A stretch of 38,782 nt of DNA from positions 174,424-213,205 of the forward strand of contig NZ_JACSQQ010000002.1 of the NCBI RefSeq assembly GCF_014836555.1. The letters run 5' to 3'. Positions within the stretch are counted from its first letter, which is position 1; each line of letters opens with the position of its first letter. A program made the translations under genes and the position numbers. Positions 22,793 through 32,476 of the stretch are shown in pieces. This DNA is from Oerskovia rustica (GTDB lineage Bacteria; Actinomycetota; Actinomycetes; Actinomycetales; Cellulomonadaceae). Below the pieces are notes generated by a model that had not been told where the DNA came from, made no database searches, and saw only the letters and a program-made list of their open reading frames with translations.

Positions 22793-24379
22793 CTACTTGT
22801 AGCTCATGACCTGCTGGAGGAGCTCCGGGCCCCGCTGGTCGACCAGGCGGCCGCCCCAGCGCATGCCCATCACGAGGAACACGACCCCGAGACCGACGCC
22901 CACGACGAGCGTGAGCCAGCCCCAGACCGCCGCCCCCGTCAGGACGTTCGTGAGCGCGAGCCCCGCCGCCGGCAGGCACAGGGCCGCGAGGACCAGCATG
23001 GTGATCATCTGCGCCACGAGCGTCGCCATCGCAGCGCCCTGCGGCGACTTGAACGGGCTGTCCCCCGGCTTCGGCACCGGGTAGAGCAGGCGCGCCGAGA
23101 CCACGCTCGACACCCCCAGCCCCGCACCCAGCACGCCCAGGCTCAGGCCGATCGTGGCGACCAGGAGGTCCCACCGGCCCGTGAACGCGACCGAGGCCAC
23201 CGCGAACACGAGCACGACCGGCACCCCGATGACCGCGGCCGCGAGCACACGGCCCGCGCGGTCCGCGAACCCGCTCACGCCCGACGACACCTGCGTCCAG
23301 AACGCGGTGTGGTCGTACGCGACGTCCGCCGAGATCGCGAACCCGAACGTGAAGGCCGTGACAGGGCCCAGCACGAGCATGAGCTCCTTGAACCCGTCCC
23401 CGCCGTCGATCCCCATGCTCGACCCGACGAACCACAGCAGGACGGGGAGCAGCGGGACCACGGCGATCGACCCGGAGTAGCGCGGGTCGCGGAACCAGTA
23501 CGTCAGGCAGCGCGCCGCCACGGCGCCCACGGGGGTCGCCGGGAACCGGTCGAACCAGCCGAGCCCCTTGGACTTGCCGGCCGAGGCGCCGCCGTGCGGC
23601 GCGACCAGCGCCTTGGCGAGCGCGCGGTCCCACACGACCCACGCCGCGACCAGGACGACCACCGCGATGGCGAGCCGCGCGAGCGCGAGGCCCCAGGCGC
23701 CGTCGGACACCGCGGACGCGACCGCCCACGGCGCCCCGAACGGCGTCCACCCCAGGACGTCCGCGATGACCGGCAGCACCTCCTGCCCGCGCGCGATCGC
23801 CGACGTCGCCCAGCCGATGATCGGCCCTGCGAGCATGAGCGGCACGAACGCCGCGATCGACAGGACCTCGCGGTAGCGCCGCGAGTCGAGCAGCGGCGCG
23901 AGCGCGGTCGTCGTCGCACGGGACCCGACGACGCACAGCGCGACCGCGAGCAGCGCGCCCACGAGCGCGGCCAGGGCCGCGAGCGGCGAACGCCACCACG
24001 CGAGCGCCGTGCCGGCCGAGGCGACGAGCGTCACGATCCCCGGGATGCCCACGAGACCCGCGACCGCGAGCCCCGCGAGGAGCTGGCGCTGCGGCACCGC
24101 GAACGTCACGAAGCGCTGCGGGTCGAGCGTCGCGTCCACGCCGAACGCGAAGAGCGGCACGATCCACCACGCGAGCACGACGACCGACCCGACGATCGTG
24201 ATGATCTGGCCCGCCATCTCGGGGGCCGTGGTGCCCAGGACCGTCAGGCCGATCAGGGCCATCGAGATGACGCCCAGCCCGTAGAGGATGCCGAGGACGA
24301 GCCCCACCGTCTGCCACACGCTCTTCTTGAGCGTGTTGCGCAGGAGGGTGAGCTTGAGCCTTACGAGGTGCGCAACCAC
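22793..24379 (-). CDS. ABC-2 type transporter permease
   Basis: A 528-residue membrane protein with about twelve hydrophobic segments, for example TVGLVLGILYGLGVISMALIGL, ITIVGSVVVLAWWIVPLFAFGV and VVGVGLGVVFLVMGM. The repeated pattern of two six-segment halves is typical of large ABC-2 exporter permeases. I choose the GTG at 24379, which overlaps the ATPase gene by 19 bases and has GGAGGGG upstream. With the ATPase it forms a two-gene exporter. The substrate is unknown; no lantibiotic, antibiotic or polysaccharide gene is nearby. Confidence 0.88.
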   Translation of the reverse strand: MVAHLVRLKLTLLRNTLKKSVWQTVGLVLGILYGLGVISMALIGLTVLGTTAPEMAGQIITIVGSVVVLAWWIVPLFAFGVDATLDPQRFVTFAVPQRQLLAGLAVAGLVGIPGIVTLVASAGTALAWWRSPLAALAALVGALLAVALCVVGSRATTTALAPLLDSRRYREVLSIAAFVPLMLAGPIIGWATSAIARGQEVLPVIADVLGWTPFGAPWAVASAVSDGAWGLALARLAIAVVVLVAAWVVWDRALAKALVAPHGGASAGKSKGLGWFDRFPATPVGAVAARCLTYWFRDPRYSGSIAVVPLLPVLLWFVGSSMGIDGGDGFKELMLVLGPVTAFTFGFAISADVAYDHTAFWTQVSSGVSGFADRAGRVLAAAVIGVPVVLVFAVASVAFTGRWDLLVATIGLSLGVLGAGLGVSSVVSARLLYPVPKPGDSPFKSPQGAAMATLVAQMITMLVLAALCLPAAGLALTNVLTGAAVWGWLTLVVGVGLGVVFLVMGMRWGGRLVDQRGPELLQQVMSYK

Positions 24380-25245
24380 GACAGCCCCTCCGTGGTCTGA
24401 CGCCCGCCGACCAGGTCGACGAAGCGGTCTTCCAGGCTCTGGCCCGCGCGGACCTCGTCCACGGTCCCGGCCGCGAGCACGTGCCCGCCCGCGATGACCG
24501 CGACGTGGTCGCACATGCGCTGGACCAGGTCCATGACGTGCGAGGACACGATCACGGTGCCGCCGCTCGCGACGTAGCCGTTGAGGATCTCGCGGATGTT
24601 GGCCGCGGAGACCGGGTCGACGGCCTCGAACGGCTCGTCGAGGACGAGCAGGTTCGGGGCGTGGATCAGCGCCGAGGCCAGCGCGATCTTCTTGGTCATG
24701 CCCGCCGAGTAGTCGACCACGAACGTGTTCGCGTCGGCCGCCAGGCCCAGGGCCTCGAGCAGGTCCGCGGTGCGCTCGGCGACCGTCTCGCGGTCCATGC
24801 CGCGCAGCAGGCCCGCGTACGTGATGAGCTGGGCGCCCGTGAGCCGGTCGAACAGGCGCACGCCGTCCGGGAGGATGCCGAGCAGGCGCTTGCCCTCGAG
24901 CGGGTTCGCCCACAGGTCCAGGCCGTGCACGTGGACCGAGCCGAAGTCCGGGCGCAGCAGACCCGTGGCCATCGACAGCGCGGTCGTCTTGCCCGCGCCG
25001 TTGGGGCCGACGAGCCCGTAGAACGAGCCCGCCGGGACGTCGAGGTCGATACCCGCCACGGCGATCTTCTCGCCGAACTTCTTCCACAGCCCGCGCACCG
25101 ACAGCGCGGGGGCGGTGCCCGCCGCGTGGGTCGGGGGCGTGGGCGTCGCGGGAGCGAGGACGGGCGCGGCAGGCGCTGCGGGGTACGCGGGCGCTGCGTC
25201 GGCAAGGGGTGGGAGCTGGTCGCGGGGCTCAGGTTCGTGGGCCAT
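24361..25245 (-). CDS. ABC transporter ATP-binding protein
   Basis: A 294-residue ATPase. Residues 1-45 are a Pro/Ala-rich lead; the ABC domain follows with GLVGPNGAGKTTALSMATGLL (Walker A), signature DYSAGMTKKIALASAL in place of LSGGQ, LLVLDEPFEAVDPVSA (Walker B) and VIVSSHVMDLVQ (H loop). It energises the permease encoded downstream, with which it overlaps. The start is the ATG at 25245 (MAHEPEPRD); longer frames upstream lack family sequence. There is no clear ribosome site. It resembles drug/lipid exporter ATPases, but the substrate cannot be assigned. Confidence 0.92.
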   Translation of the reverse strand: MAHEPEPRDQLPPLADAAPAYPAAPAAPVLAPATPTPPTHAAGTAPALSVRGLWKKFGEKIAVAGIDLDVPAGSFYGLVGPNGAGKTTALSMATGLLRPDFGSVHVHGLDLWANPLEGKRLLGILPDGVRLFDRLTGAQLITYAGLLRGMDRETVAERTADLLEALGLAADANTFVVDYSAGMTKKIALASALIHAPNLLVLDEPFEAVDPVSAANIREILNGYVASGGTVIVSSHVMDLVQRMCDHVAVIAGGHVLAAGTVDEVRAGQSLEDRFVDLVGGRQTTEGLSWLRTS

Positions 25246-25354
25246 ACGGACAAACCTAGTGGAGCCGGGCGGTGTCCCCCCAGGAGATATGTCATGTCTT
25301 TCCAGGTGGGAGCCGGATTCACCCGTGCACGCGGTCTCGCAGGCCCGGCGACGC

Positions 25355-25367
25355 GCCCGACGGCGCA
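25355..25367 (-). repeat. Near-copy of the dispersed GGCGCCGTCGGGC element
   Basis: 12 of 13 bases match (GCCCGACGGCGCA) in the 163-base gap between the divergent exporter ATPase and rmuC genes. Confidence 0.45.
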
Positions 25368-25408
25368 GCTCCCCGCACCCTGTGGGTGGCACCTGGCAGA
25401 GTGCGGGC

Positions 25409-27013
25409 ATGGACAACGCCCTGCCGTGGCTCATGCTCGTCGTCGGACTCCTCGTGGGGGCCCTCCTGGGCTGGCTCGCACGCCGCACCTCCCCCGACTC
25501 CGGGCGCGCCGAGATCGGTCGGCTCACCGGGCTGCTGGCCCAGGCCCAGCAGGAGGCCGCACGCGGAGCGGGCCTCGCCGAGCGGCTCGCGGCCGAGCGC
25601 GAAGGGTTCGAGCGCCAGCTCCGCACCGAGCGCGAGGCGTTCGGACGCCAGCTCGCGAGCACCGAGCGCGCCGCGGACGAGCGCCTCGACATCGAGCGCG
25701 CCAACCACGAACGGTCGATCGAGGACCTGCGCGCCGGCTCCGAGAAGCGCCTGGCCGAGATCCGTGGCGACCAGGCCCGGCTCGAGGCCCAGTTCGAGGC
25801 CCTCGCCCGCAAGGCGCTCGCGACCAGCTCCGAGCAGTTCCTCACGCAGGCCGAGGAGCGCTTCAAGCGCAGCCAGCAGGTCGGGGAGGCCGAGCTCGCC
25901 AAGCGCGAGCAGGCCGTGCAGCAGCTCGTCGAACCGCTCAGCAAGGCCCTCGACCAGGTCAAGGCCGAGGTCTCCGCCGCCGAGCAGGCTCGCCGCGAGG
26001 CCCACGGCACGCTCGCCGAGCAGGTCCGCGGCATGCGCCACGACTCCGAGGCGCTGCGCGCCGAGACGTCCCAGCTCGTCACCGCCCTGCGCTCCTCGCA
26101 GGTCCGCGGGGCATGGGGCGAGCTCCAGCTGCGCCGCGTCGTCGAGGCCGCAGGCATGATCCCCCACGTCGACTTCATGGAGCAGGACCAGGTCACGACC
26201 GACGACGGCGCGCTGCGCCCCGACATGGTCATCCGGCTCGCGGGCGGCAAGAACGTCGTCGTCGACGCCAAGGTCGCCTTCCTCGGCTACCTCGACGCCC
26301 AGCAGACGACCGACCCCCGCGTGCGCGCCGAACGCCTCGCCGCGCACGCCCGCCACTTCCGCAAGCACATCGACGACCTCGCGGGAAAGCGGTACTGGGA
26401 CCAGTTCAGCCCGGCCCCCGAGTTCGTCGTCATGTTCGTCCCGGCCGAGTCGTTCCTGTCCGCCGCGATCGAGCAGGACCCGTCGATCCTGGAGTACGCG
26501 GTCGCGAAGAACGTCATCATCGCGGCGCCCATGACGATGATCGCCCTGCTGCGGACCGTCGCGTACGCCTGGCGGCAGGACGCGCTCGCCGCGAACGCCC
26601 AGCAGGTGCTCACGCTCGGCAAGGAGCTCCACGGCCGCCTCGCCGTCATGGGCAGCCACCTCGCCAAGCTCGGCCGATCCATCCAGGGCGCCGCCGAGTC
26701 CTACAACCGCACCGTCGCCTCGCTCGAGACACGGGTCCTCGTGAGCGCGCGCCGCTTCGCCGACCTCAACGTCGTCGACGAGGACCTCGAGAGCCCTGCC
26801 GTGGCCAACCCCCAGCTCAGCGCCGTGAGCGCCCCCGAGCTCCTCGCGTCCGTCCACGAGAACTTCGTCGCGATCGACGAGATCGCCACGGGATCGCGCG
26901 CGGGCACCGATCCGGCGGAGGCCGCCGAGCAGGACCCGCTCGACGCCGGAATGCTCGGGACCATCAACGCCCCCGGGCGGCACGAGCGCGACCGGGGAGC
27001 AGACGCGTCCTGA
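25409..27013 (+). CDS. rmuC: DNA recombination protein RmuC
   Basis: A 534-residue RmuC-family protein, thought to limit inversions at short inverted repeats. An N-terminal membrane anchor (ALPWLMLVVGLLVGALLGWLA) is followed by a long charged coiled coil (about 35-240) and the RmuC core from about residue 225: QVRGAWGELQLRRVVEAAGM, DMVIRLAGGKNVVVDAKV (nuclease-like fold with D and DAK), FVPAESFLSAAIEQDPSILEYA and NVIIAAPMTMIALLRTVAYAWRQD. The start is the ATG at 25409 (MDNALPW); the frame is open for about 98 codons upstream without family sequence. CAGAGT six bases upstream could be the -10 of a leaderless promoter. Confidence 0.95.
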   Translation: MDNALPWLMLVVGLLVGALLGWLARRTSPDSGRAEIGRLTGLLAQAQQEAARGAGLAERLAAEREGFERQLRTEREAFGRQLASTERAADERLDIERANHERSIEDLRAGSEKRLAEIRGDQARLEAQFEALARKALATSSEQFLTQAEERFKRSQQVGEAELAKREQAVQQLVEPLSKALDQVKAEVSAAEQARREAHGTLAEQVRGMRHDSEALRAETSQLVTALRSSQVRGAWGELQLRRVVEAAGMIPHVDFMEQDQVTTDDGALRPDMVIRLAGGKNVVVDAKVAFLGYLDAQQTTDPRVRAERLAAHARHFRKHIDDLAGKRYWDQFSPAPEFVVMFVPAESFLSAAIEQDPSILEYAVAKNVIIAAPMTMIALLRTVAYAWRQDALAANAQQVLTLGKELHGRLAVMGSHLAKLGRSIQGAAESYNRTVASLETRVLVSARRFADLNVVDEDLESPAVANPQLSAVSAPELLASVHENFVAIDEIATGSRAGTDPAEAAEQDPLDAGMLGTINAPGRHERDRGADAS

Positions 27014-27059
27014 CGCCCGGGTGAGCGTCGCCGTGGGGTGACGCACGCGCCCGGTGAGC

Positions 27060-27072
27060 GGCGCCGTCGGGC
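27060..27072 (+). repeat. Copy of the dispersed GGCGCCGTCGGGC element
   Basis: Exact core with the conserved left flank GGTGAGC (from 27053), between rmuC and ispH. A degenerate relative (CGCCCGGGTGAGCGTCGCCG) begins right after the rmuC stop at 27014. Confidence 0.6.
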
Positions 27073-27100
27073 CGATACCTGCACGATGGCGCGCCAAGCC

Positions 27101-27166
27101 GCCGACGGTGACGTGCCCCGTCGCCGACGGTGACGGGCTGGGCCACCGACGGTGACGGGCCCGACC
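27101..27166 (+). repeat. Three contiguous 22-bp tandem repeats
   Basis: Units start at 27101, 27123 and 27145. The first 13 bases are GCCGACGGTGACG in two units and differ by one base in the third (A for G at position 1); the remaining nine bases vary. They lie in the convergent gap between rmuC and ispH. Confidence 0.85.
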
Positions 27167-27211
27167 CCACACGGGGCGGCAGGTCCGTCGCCGCGACGCC
27201 CCGGGGACGGA

Positions 27212-27246
27212 CGAGGCCCGTCCCGGAACATCCGGTACGGGCCTCG
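27212..27246 (-). terminator. ispH terminator
   Basis: A perfect 10-bp stem (27212-27221 with 27237-27246, CGAGGCCCGT with ACGGGCCTCG) encloses a loop with an inner CCGG/CCGG pairing, 13 bases after the ispH stop. Because the region is convergent, it may also stop rmuC transcripts. Confidence 0.75.
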
Positions 27247-27259
27247 ACGTGCGAACGGC

Positions 27260-28279
27260 TCAGACGGGCTCGACCGAGAGCGACGTGCGGTTCTCACGGC
27301 GCGGGCGTGCCGGCGCGTTGCCCGCGGCCTTGAGGTCGGCGCGCAGCTCCTTGGGGAGCGAGAACATGAGGTCCTCGGTCGCCGTGCGGACCTCCTGGAC
27401 CTCGCCGTATCCACGCTCGGCCAGGTACGCGAGCACGTCGTTGACGAGGATCTCCGGTACCGAGGCGCCCGAGGTCACACCGACCGTCGTGACACCGTCG
27501 AGCCACGACTCGTCCATCTCCTGCGCGCGGTCGATCCGGTACGACGCGTCCGCGCCGGCCCCCAGTGCCACCTCGACGAGACGGACCGAGTTCGACGAGT
27601 TCGCCGAACCGACCACGATCACGAGCTCGCACTCGGGCGCGAGCTTCTTCACCGCGACCTGACGGTTCTGCGTCGCGTAGCAGATGTCGTCCGACGGCGG
27701 GTTCTGCAGCGTCGGGAAACGCTCACGCAGACGGTCGACCGTCTCCATGGTCTCGTCGACCGACAGGGTCGTCTGCGAGATCCAGACCACCTTCTCCGGG
27801 TCGCGGACCGTGACGTTCGCGGCGTCGTCGGGCGAGTTGACGATCTGGACGTGGTCCGGCGCCTCGCCCGCGGTGCCCTCGACCTCCTCGTGGCCCTCGT
27901 GGCCGATCAGCAGGATGTCGTAGTCGTCCGCCGCGAAACGCACGGCCTCCTTGTGCACCTTGGTGACCAGGGGGCAGGTCGCGTCGATCGTCTGGAGGTT
28001 GCGCTGGGCAGCCGCCTCGTGGACCGCAGGCGAGACGCCGTGGGCCGAGAACACGACGCGCGCACCCTCGGGCACCTCGTCGGTCTCCTCGACGAAGACC
28101 GCGCCCTTGTCGCTCAGCGACTCGACGACGTACTTGTTGTGCACGATCTCCTTGCGGACGTACACGGGGGCGCCGTAGTGCTCGAGCGCCTTCTCGACCG
28201 CGATCACGGCACGGTCGACGCCCGCGCAGTAGCCGCGGGGGGCGGCGAGGAGGACACGCTTACCAGTCGGGGAAGTCAC
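27260..28279 (-). CDS. ispH: 4-hydroxy-3-methylbut-2-enyl diphosphate reductase
   Basis: A 339-residue IspH/LytB iron-sulfur enzyme, last step of the MEP pathway, yielding IPP and DMAPP. The three cluster cysteines are in [22 protein letters not shown] and [11 protein letters not shown]; other conserved parts are [30 protein letters not shown] and [11 protein letters not shown] with [11 protein letters not shown] basic tail ([16 protein letters not shown]) ends it. The start is the GTG at 28279, six bases after a TAGACT -10 hexamer, so the transcript is probably leaderless. It is divergent from xseA across a repeat-filled gap. Confidence 0.97.
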   Translation of the reverse strand: MTSPTGKRVLLAAPRGYCAGVDRAVIAVEKALEHYGAPVYVRKEIVHNKYVVESLSDKGAVFVEETDEVPEGARVVFSAHGVSPAVHEAAAQRNLQTIDATCPLVTKVHKEAVRFAADDYDILLIGHEGHEEVEGTAGEAPDHVQIVNSPDDAANVTVRDPEKVVWISQTTLSVDETMETVDRLRERFPTLQNPPSDDICYATQNRQVAVKKLAPECELVIVVGSANSSNSVRLVEVALGAGADASYRIDRAQEMDESWLDGVTTVGVTSGASVPEILVNDVLAYLAERGYGEVQEVRTATEDLMFSLPKELRADLKAAGNAPARPRRENRTSLSVEPV

Positions 28280-28285
28280 GTCACG

Positions 28286-28291
28286 AGTCTA
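28286..28291 (-). promoter_or_regulatory. -10 box of a leaderless ispH promoter
   Basis: TAGACT on the minus strand ends six bases before the GTG start codon. No -35 box is recognisable, as at ychF. Confidence 0.5.
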
Positions 28292-28393
28292 GGCGACGGG
28301 CTTTCGGTGGCGGGCCCGGCGGGTGGGTCCGGGCGCGGTCCGGGCCATGTCCTGGCAGCAACTCCACAGGATCCTCACGGACCGGGCCGCCGC

Positions 28394-28533
28394 GCCGAGC
28401 GTGACCGTGCCGGCTGCCGACGGCGACCGGGCGGACTGCCGACGGCGACCGAGTGAGCGCTCGAGGGTGACGCGCGCGTCGCCCTCGGCGGGCGCGGGCG
28501 TCACCCTCGGGGGTCTTGCACGTCGCCCTCGGC
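28394..28533. repeat. 22-bp-period repeat array, four forward then three inverted units
   Basis: Forward units start at 28394, 28416, 28438 and 28460 (each beginning GCCGA or a variant, then a GGYGACS-like stretch). Inverted cores lie at 28477-28489, 28499-28511 and 28521-28533 (CGTCGCCCTCGGC type), also exactly 22 bases apart. The junction can fold as a 10-bp hairpin (GAGGGTGACG-CGCG-CGTCGCCCTC). The array fills the gap between the divergent ispH and xseA genes. Confidence 0.8.
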
Positions 28534-28565
28534 GGCTGTCACACCCATGAGGCAGGCTTGACCCC

Positions 28566-29840
28566 GTGACCGACCGACCCGCCGACCCCACCAGCCCCCC
28601 GGCCTCCCCCGCACAGCCGACCGCCCTCCCCGTCCGGGCCCTCGACACGAGCGCCGAGCACCCGTGGCCCGTCCGGCTCCTGTCGAGCAAGATCACGGCG
28701 TACATCGACCGGATGTCCCCCGTCTGGGTCGAGGGGCAGGTCGTGCAGCTCAACCGTCGTCCCGGCGCCTCGATGGCCTTCCTCACGCTCCGCGACACGG
28801 ACGCCGACATGTCGCTCCCGGTCGCCGCGCTCGCCAAGGTCTTCGAGTCCGCGAGCACTCCCCTGACCGAGGGGGCGCACGTCGTCGTCCACGCCAAGCC
28901 CGTGTTCTGGCCCAAGCGCGGGTCGTTCCAGCTCCAGGCGAGCGAGGTCCGCACGGTCGGGATCGGTGAGCTCCTGGCCCGGATCGAGCACCTCAAGCGC
29001 ATCCTGGCGGCCGAGGGCCTCTTCGACGCCGACCGCAAGGTCCCCCTCCCGTTCCTGCCCGCGGTCGTGGGGCTCGTGTGCGGGCGCGAGTCCAAGGCCG
29101 AGCACGACGTCGTGGTCAACGCCCGCGCGCGCTGGCCCCAGGTGCGCTTCGAGATCCGCGAGGTCGCGGTGCAGGGCGCGAGCGCGGTCTCGCAGGTGAG
29201 CGCCGCGATCGCCGAGCTCGACGCGCGCCCCGACGTCGACGTGATCGTGGTCGCGCGCGGCGGTGGCGCGGTCGAGGACCTCCTGCCGTTCAGCAACGAG
29301 GCGCTCGTCCGCGCCGCGGCCGCGTGCCGCACGCCCTTGGTCAGCGCGATCGGCCACGAGACCGACACCCCGCTCCTCGACCTGGTCGCGGACTACCGCG
29401 CCTCGACCCCGACGGACGCCGCCAAGCGCATCGTGCCCGACGTGGGCGAGGAGCGGGCGCGCGTCCTGCAGGCGCGGTCTCGGATCCGGGCCGCGATCAC
29501 GCACCAGCTGCAGCGCGAGCAGTCCCGGCTCGACAGCGCGCGCTCGCGACCCGTGCTCGCCGCCCCCGAGACCATGATCTCCACGCGCGAGCAGCAGGTG
29601 CTCGCGGCCCGGGACCGGGCCAGGCGCTCGCTCGACGCGATCCTTCTGCGCGCTCACGGCGAGGTGGACCGCCTCGCGGCCCAGGTGCGCGCCCTGTCCC
29701 CCGCGTCGACGCTCGAGCGCGGCTACGCCGTGGTGCACGGGCCCGACGGCGGGATCGTCCGCTCCCCCGACGACGTGAGCCCGGGCGACGCCCTGCACGT
29801 GCGGCTCGCGAGCGGCGCGATCGACGCGACCGTGCGCTGA
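28566..29840 (+). CDS. xseA: Exodeoxyribonuclease VII large subunit
   Basis: A 424-residue catalytic subunit of ExoVII, which degrades single-stranded DNA from both ends. The N-terminal OB-fold is at about 35-125 ([27 protein letters not shown]). The catalytic domain follows with [74 protein letters not shown]-like sequence, a coiled-coil stalk (about 300-380) and the C-terminal TLERGYAVV. The start is the GTG at 28566. It lies 89 bases upstream of xseB in the same direction, so they form an operon. Confidence 0.96.
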   Translation: MTDRPADPTSPPASPAQPTALPVRALDTSAEHPWPVRLLSSKITAYIDRMSPVWVEGQVVQLNRRPGASMAFLTLRDTDADMSLPVAALAKVFESASTPLTEGAHVVVHAKPVFWPKRGSFQLQASEVRTVGIGELLARIEHLKRILAAEGLFDADRKVPLPFLPAVVGLVCGRESKAEHDVVVNARARWPQVRFEIREVAVQGASAVSQVSAAIAELDARPDVDVIVVARGGGAVEDLLPFSNEALVRAAAACRTPLVSAIGHETDTPLLDLVADYRASTPTDAAKRIVPDVGEERARVLQARSRIRAAITHQLQREQSRLDSARSRPVLAAPETMISTREQQVLAARDRARRSLDAILLRAHGEVDRLAAQVRALSPASTLERGYAVVHGPDGGIVRSPDDVSPGDALHVRLASGAIDATVR

Positions 29841-29929
29841 CCGAGCCCCCCGGCCGGCCCGAGCCCAGCCCGCCCAGCCCTCCACGCACCGACGACCACA
29901 GACCCTCAGCACCAGGAAGGCCCTCCACC

Positions 29930-30199
29930 ATGAGCAGCACCACCCCGCCCCCCGCCGACGTCGCGACGCTCACGTACGAGCAGGCGCGCGACGAGCTGGT
30001 TCAGGTCGTGTCCCGCCTCGAGGCGGGCGGCGAACCGCTCGAGGCCTCGCTCGCCCTGTGGGAGCGCGGCGAGGCCCTCGCAGCCCGCTGCCAGCAATGG
30101 CTCGACGGAGCGCGCGAGCGCCTCGCGTCCGCTCGCGCGGCGGACGGCGCACCGTCCGCCCCGGTCGACGCTCAGGATGCCGGCACCGAGGACGACTGA
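29930..30199 (+). CDS. xseB: Exodeoxyribonuclease VII small subunit
   Basis: An 89-residue XseB. The family core is [52 protein letters not shown], helical, binding the stalk of XseA. An acidic, Ala-rich tail follows. The ATG at 29930 has AGGAAGG upstream. Its stop lies 11 bases from the stop of the convergent sugar-transport ATPase gene, with no clear hairpin in between. Confidence 0.95.
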   Translation: MSSTTPPPADVATLTYEQARDELVQVVSRLEAGGEPLEASLALWERGEALAARCQQWLDGARERLASARAADGAPSAPVDAQDAGTEDD

Positions 30200-30210
30200 C
30201 CGGCACCGGG

Positions 30211-31479
<1,269 letters not shown>

Positions 31480-31539
31480 CAGCTCTCTCCTCGGTCGGGG
31501 GACGGGCGGCGAAGGGTACGGGTGCGGGGCCGTGGCACA

Positions 31540-31561
31540 GGCCCGGGAGCGGACCCGGGCC
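31540..31561 (-). terminator. Intra-operon hairpin between sugB- and sugC-like genes
   Basis: A perfect 8-bp stem (GGCCCGGG with CCCGGGCC) closes a 6-base loop. GTACGGG upstream and CCCGTAC downstream could extend it. It may act as an attenuator or mRNA stabiliser inside the operon. Confidence 0.45.
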
Positions 31562-31596
31562 CGTACGCACGGGCGACGCGCTCACGCGGGGTGGGC

Positions 31597-31609
31597 GGCG
31601 CCGTCGGGC
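31597..31609 (+). repeat. Copy of the dispersed GGCGCCGTCGGGC element
   Basis: Exact core with left flank GGGGTGGGC (from 31588), located between the stop of the sugB-like gene (31622) and the hairpin at 31540-31561. Confidence 0.6.
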
Positions 31610-31621
31610 AGGTCGTGGCGC

Positions 31622-32476
31622 TCATCCCTTGACCGCCCCCTGCGTCAGGCCCGAGACGATCTGCCGCTGGAACAGCACCACGAGGATCACCACGGGGATG
31701 GTCACGACCACGGCCGCGGCGGAGATCGCGCCCGTCGGTTCCTCGAAGTAGGACGCGCCCGTGAAGAACGCGAGGGCGGCCGGCACGGGCCGGGCGGCGC
31801 TCGTGGACGTGAGCGAGATGCCGTACACGAAGTCGTTCCACGCGATGAAGAACGCGATGAGCGCCGTCGTGAAGACGCCGGGTGCGGCGAGCGGCACGAT
31901 GACCTTGCGGAACGCCTGCCACGGCGTGGCGCCGTCGACCTGCGCGGCCTGCTCGAGCTCCCACGGGATCTGGCGGAAGAACGCCGCGAGGGTCCAGATG
32001 GAGATCGGGAGCGTGAGCGACAGGTACGGGATGATCAGGCCGAGCCACGTGTCGTAGAGGCCGATGTTGCGCCACAGGTTGAACAGCGGCGTGACGATCG
32101 AGACCACGGGGAAGATCGAGACTCCCAGCGCGGTCGTGAGGATCAGACGCTTGCCCGGGAAGTTCAGGCGCGCGATCGCGTACGCGGCGAGCGTCGCGAG
32201 GACGACCGCGATCACGGTCGCGATGAGCGAGATGCCGACCGAGTTGCGCAGCGCCGACAGGAACAGCTCCTGCGCCGAGCCGCCCGAGGACAGGATCTGC
32301 TCGTAGTTGTCGGTGCTCCACTGCGGTGGCAGGAACGTGCCGGAGTTGAGGTCGCTCGGTCCCTTGAAGCTCGTCATGAGGATCGAGACGACCGGGAACA
32401 GCGCGCCCACGAGGACGACGACCGTGATGACGGCCCACCACACGCGGGCCCGGGTGCTCAGGACGCTACCCATCAT
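31622..32476 (-). CDS. sugB: Sugar ABC transporter permease (MalG/SugB type)
   Basis: A 284-residue CUT1 permease with six membrane segments, beginning VWWAVITVVVLVGALFPVVSILMTSF. The EAA loop is WELEQAAQVDGATPWQAFRKVIVPLAAPG. The C-terminus ends with the family RQIVSGLTQGAVKG. The ATG at 32476 overlaps the stop of the preceding permease gene as ATGA; a second ATG follows directly. Order lpqY-sugA-sugB-sugC matches the mycobacterial trehalose recycling importer. Confidence 0.88.
   Translation of the reverse strand: MMGSVLSTRARVWWAVITVVVLVGALFPVVSILMTSFKGPSDLNSGTFLPPQWSTDNYEQILSSGGSAQELFLSALRNSVGISLIATVIAVVLATLAAYAIARLNFPGKRLILTTALGVSIFPVVSIVTPLFNLWRNIGLYDTWLGLIIPYLSLTLPISIWTLAAFFRQIPWELEQAAQVDGATPWQAFRKVIVPLAAPGVFTTALIAFFIAWNDFVYGISLTSTSAARPVPAALAFFTGASYFEEPTGAISAAAVVVTIPVVILVVLFQRQIVSGLTQGAVKG

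Noticed and set aside
25115-25408. An upstream extension of rmuC by about 98 codons
   Set aside because: The extra part is non-family, overlaps the divergent ATPase start, and the membrane anchor begins right at the ATG at 25409.
24481-27024. An 847-codon frame overlapping the exporter ATPase and rmuC
   Set aside because: It runs across two real genes in a third frame with Arg-rich, biased composition and no family match.
28394-28533. A CRISPR array
   Set aside because: Units are contiguous, with no unique spacers of constant length, imperfect repeats and no cas genes nearby.
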